Assembly (NCBI GenBank): GCA_937981585.1
Contig: CALJOA010000149.1
Location: 1-33,868, forward strand
Source: an uncultured Pirellulaceae bacterium
Lineage (GTDB): Bacteria > Planctomycetota > Planctomycetia > Pirellulales > Pirellulaceae
Length of the DNA stretch: 33,868 bases
Direction of reading: 5' to 3'
Made by a program: the position numbers and the translations under genes. This document shows, in pieces, positions 33,790 to 33,868 of the stretch. The notes under the pieces are model-generated. The model had not been told where the DNA came from, ran no database searches, and saw only the letters and a program-made list of their open reading frames with translations. Position 1 is the stretch's first letter. Every line of letters begins with the position of its first letter.

Positions 33790-33868
33790 CTATGATTTGT
33801 ACAAACCGATATACTTCTTAATAGTATCGAATTGATTCTCGACTGCCTGCACGACTCGCCCACGAACA
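33790..33868 (-). CDS. 3' end of a gene running off the right edge
   Basis: On the minus strand an open frame enters at 33867 and ends with TAG at 33790-33792. It gives the C-terminal residues VRGRVVQAVENQFDTIKKY followed by IGLYKS. The composition looks like a genuine amphipathic protein C-terminus, but 25 residues are too few to assign a family. The gene would converge with the membrane protein gene, with element C between them. Confidence 0.4.
   Translation of the reverse strand, partial: VRGRVVQAVENQFDTIKKYIGLYKS

Overview
This window looks like a chromosomal segment of a planctomycete, most likely of the Rhodopirellula/Pirellulaceae type. That assignment is an inference. It rests on a DUF4190-DUF1559 protein of the kind expanded in planctomycetes, an EF-G of the mitochondrial-like (spd/mtEFG1) type standing outside any str operon, a GC-x-C lipoprotein next to a TolC-family protein, sparse operons, and long intergenic stretches full of palindromic repeats. 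No rRNA, tRNA, CRISPR array, phage or transposase gene was recognised.

Layout. 1-3653: a membrane-anchored thioredoxin-fold/trypsin-fold fusion (minus strand) diverges from a ClpP-class/NfeD membrane protease (plus), with an 11-bp-phased repeat between them. 4188-6408: fusA with a strong terminator. 6534-9847: an exopolysaccharide pair on the minus strand, a Wzz-type chain-length protein followed by an O-antigen ligase/polymerase. 9978-13059: a small membrane protein, a secreted archaemetzincin-like protease and a DUF4190-DUF1559 protein. 13414-17669: a translationally coupled two-gene minus-strand operon, a GalU-like nucleotidyltransferase with an altered signature followed by a 1124-residue fusion of a fucokinase-like GHMP kinase and a UDPGP-type pyrophosphorylase. 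This is the most unusual coding content here.

18242-22794: a TerC-family membrane protein, then hemL, a TMEM143/DUF3754 protein and rpmF on the minus strand. 23491-28113: a TolC-like lipoprotein, a small acidic lipoprotein and a YkgJ-type cysteine-cluster protein, all on plus. 28110-31085: a repeat-rich anchored protein, rsmA and ribE on minus, with ribE and rsmA coupled by an ATGA overlap. 31429-33868: eno, a two-segment membrane protein, and the 3' end of a gene entering from the right edge on minus.

The housekeeping genes (fusA, hemL, rpmF, rsmA, ribE, eno) are intact with their expected motifs. The noncoding DNA carries several palindromic elements. One family (core near AGCCGTTTTGGGCGATAGCC) occurs three times. 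Its two full-length copies, at 32751-32864 and 33631-33745, share end polarity and right flank, but their interiors are inverted relative to each other. Functional links between neighbouring non-operonic genes are not evident apart from the polysaccharide pair and the two coupled pairs.
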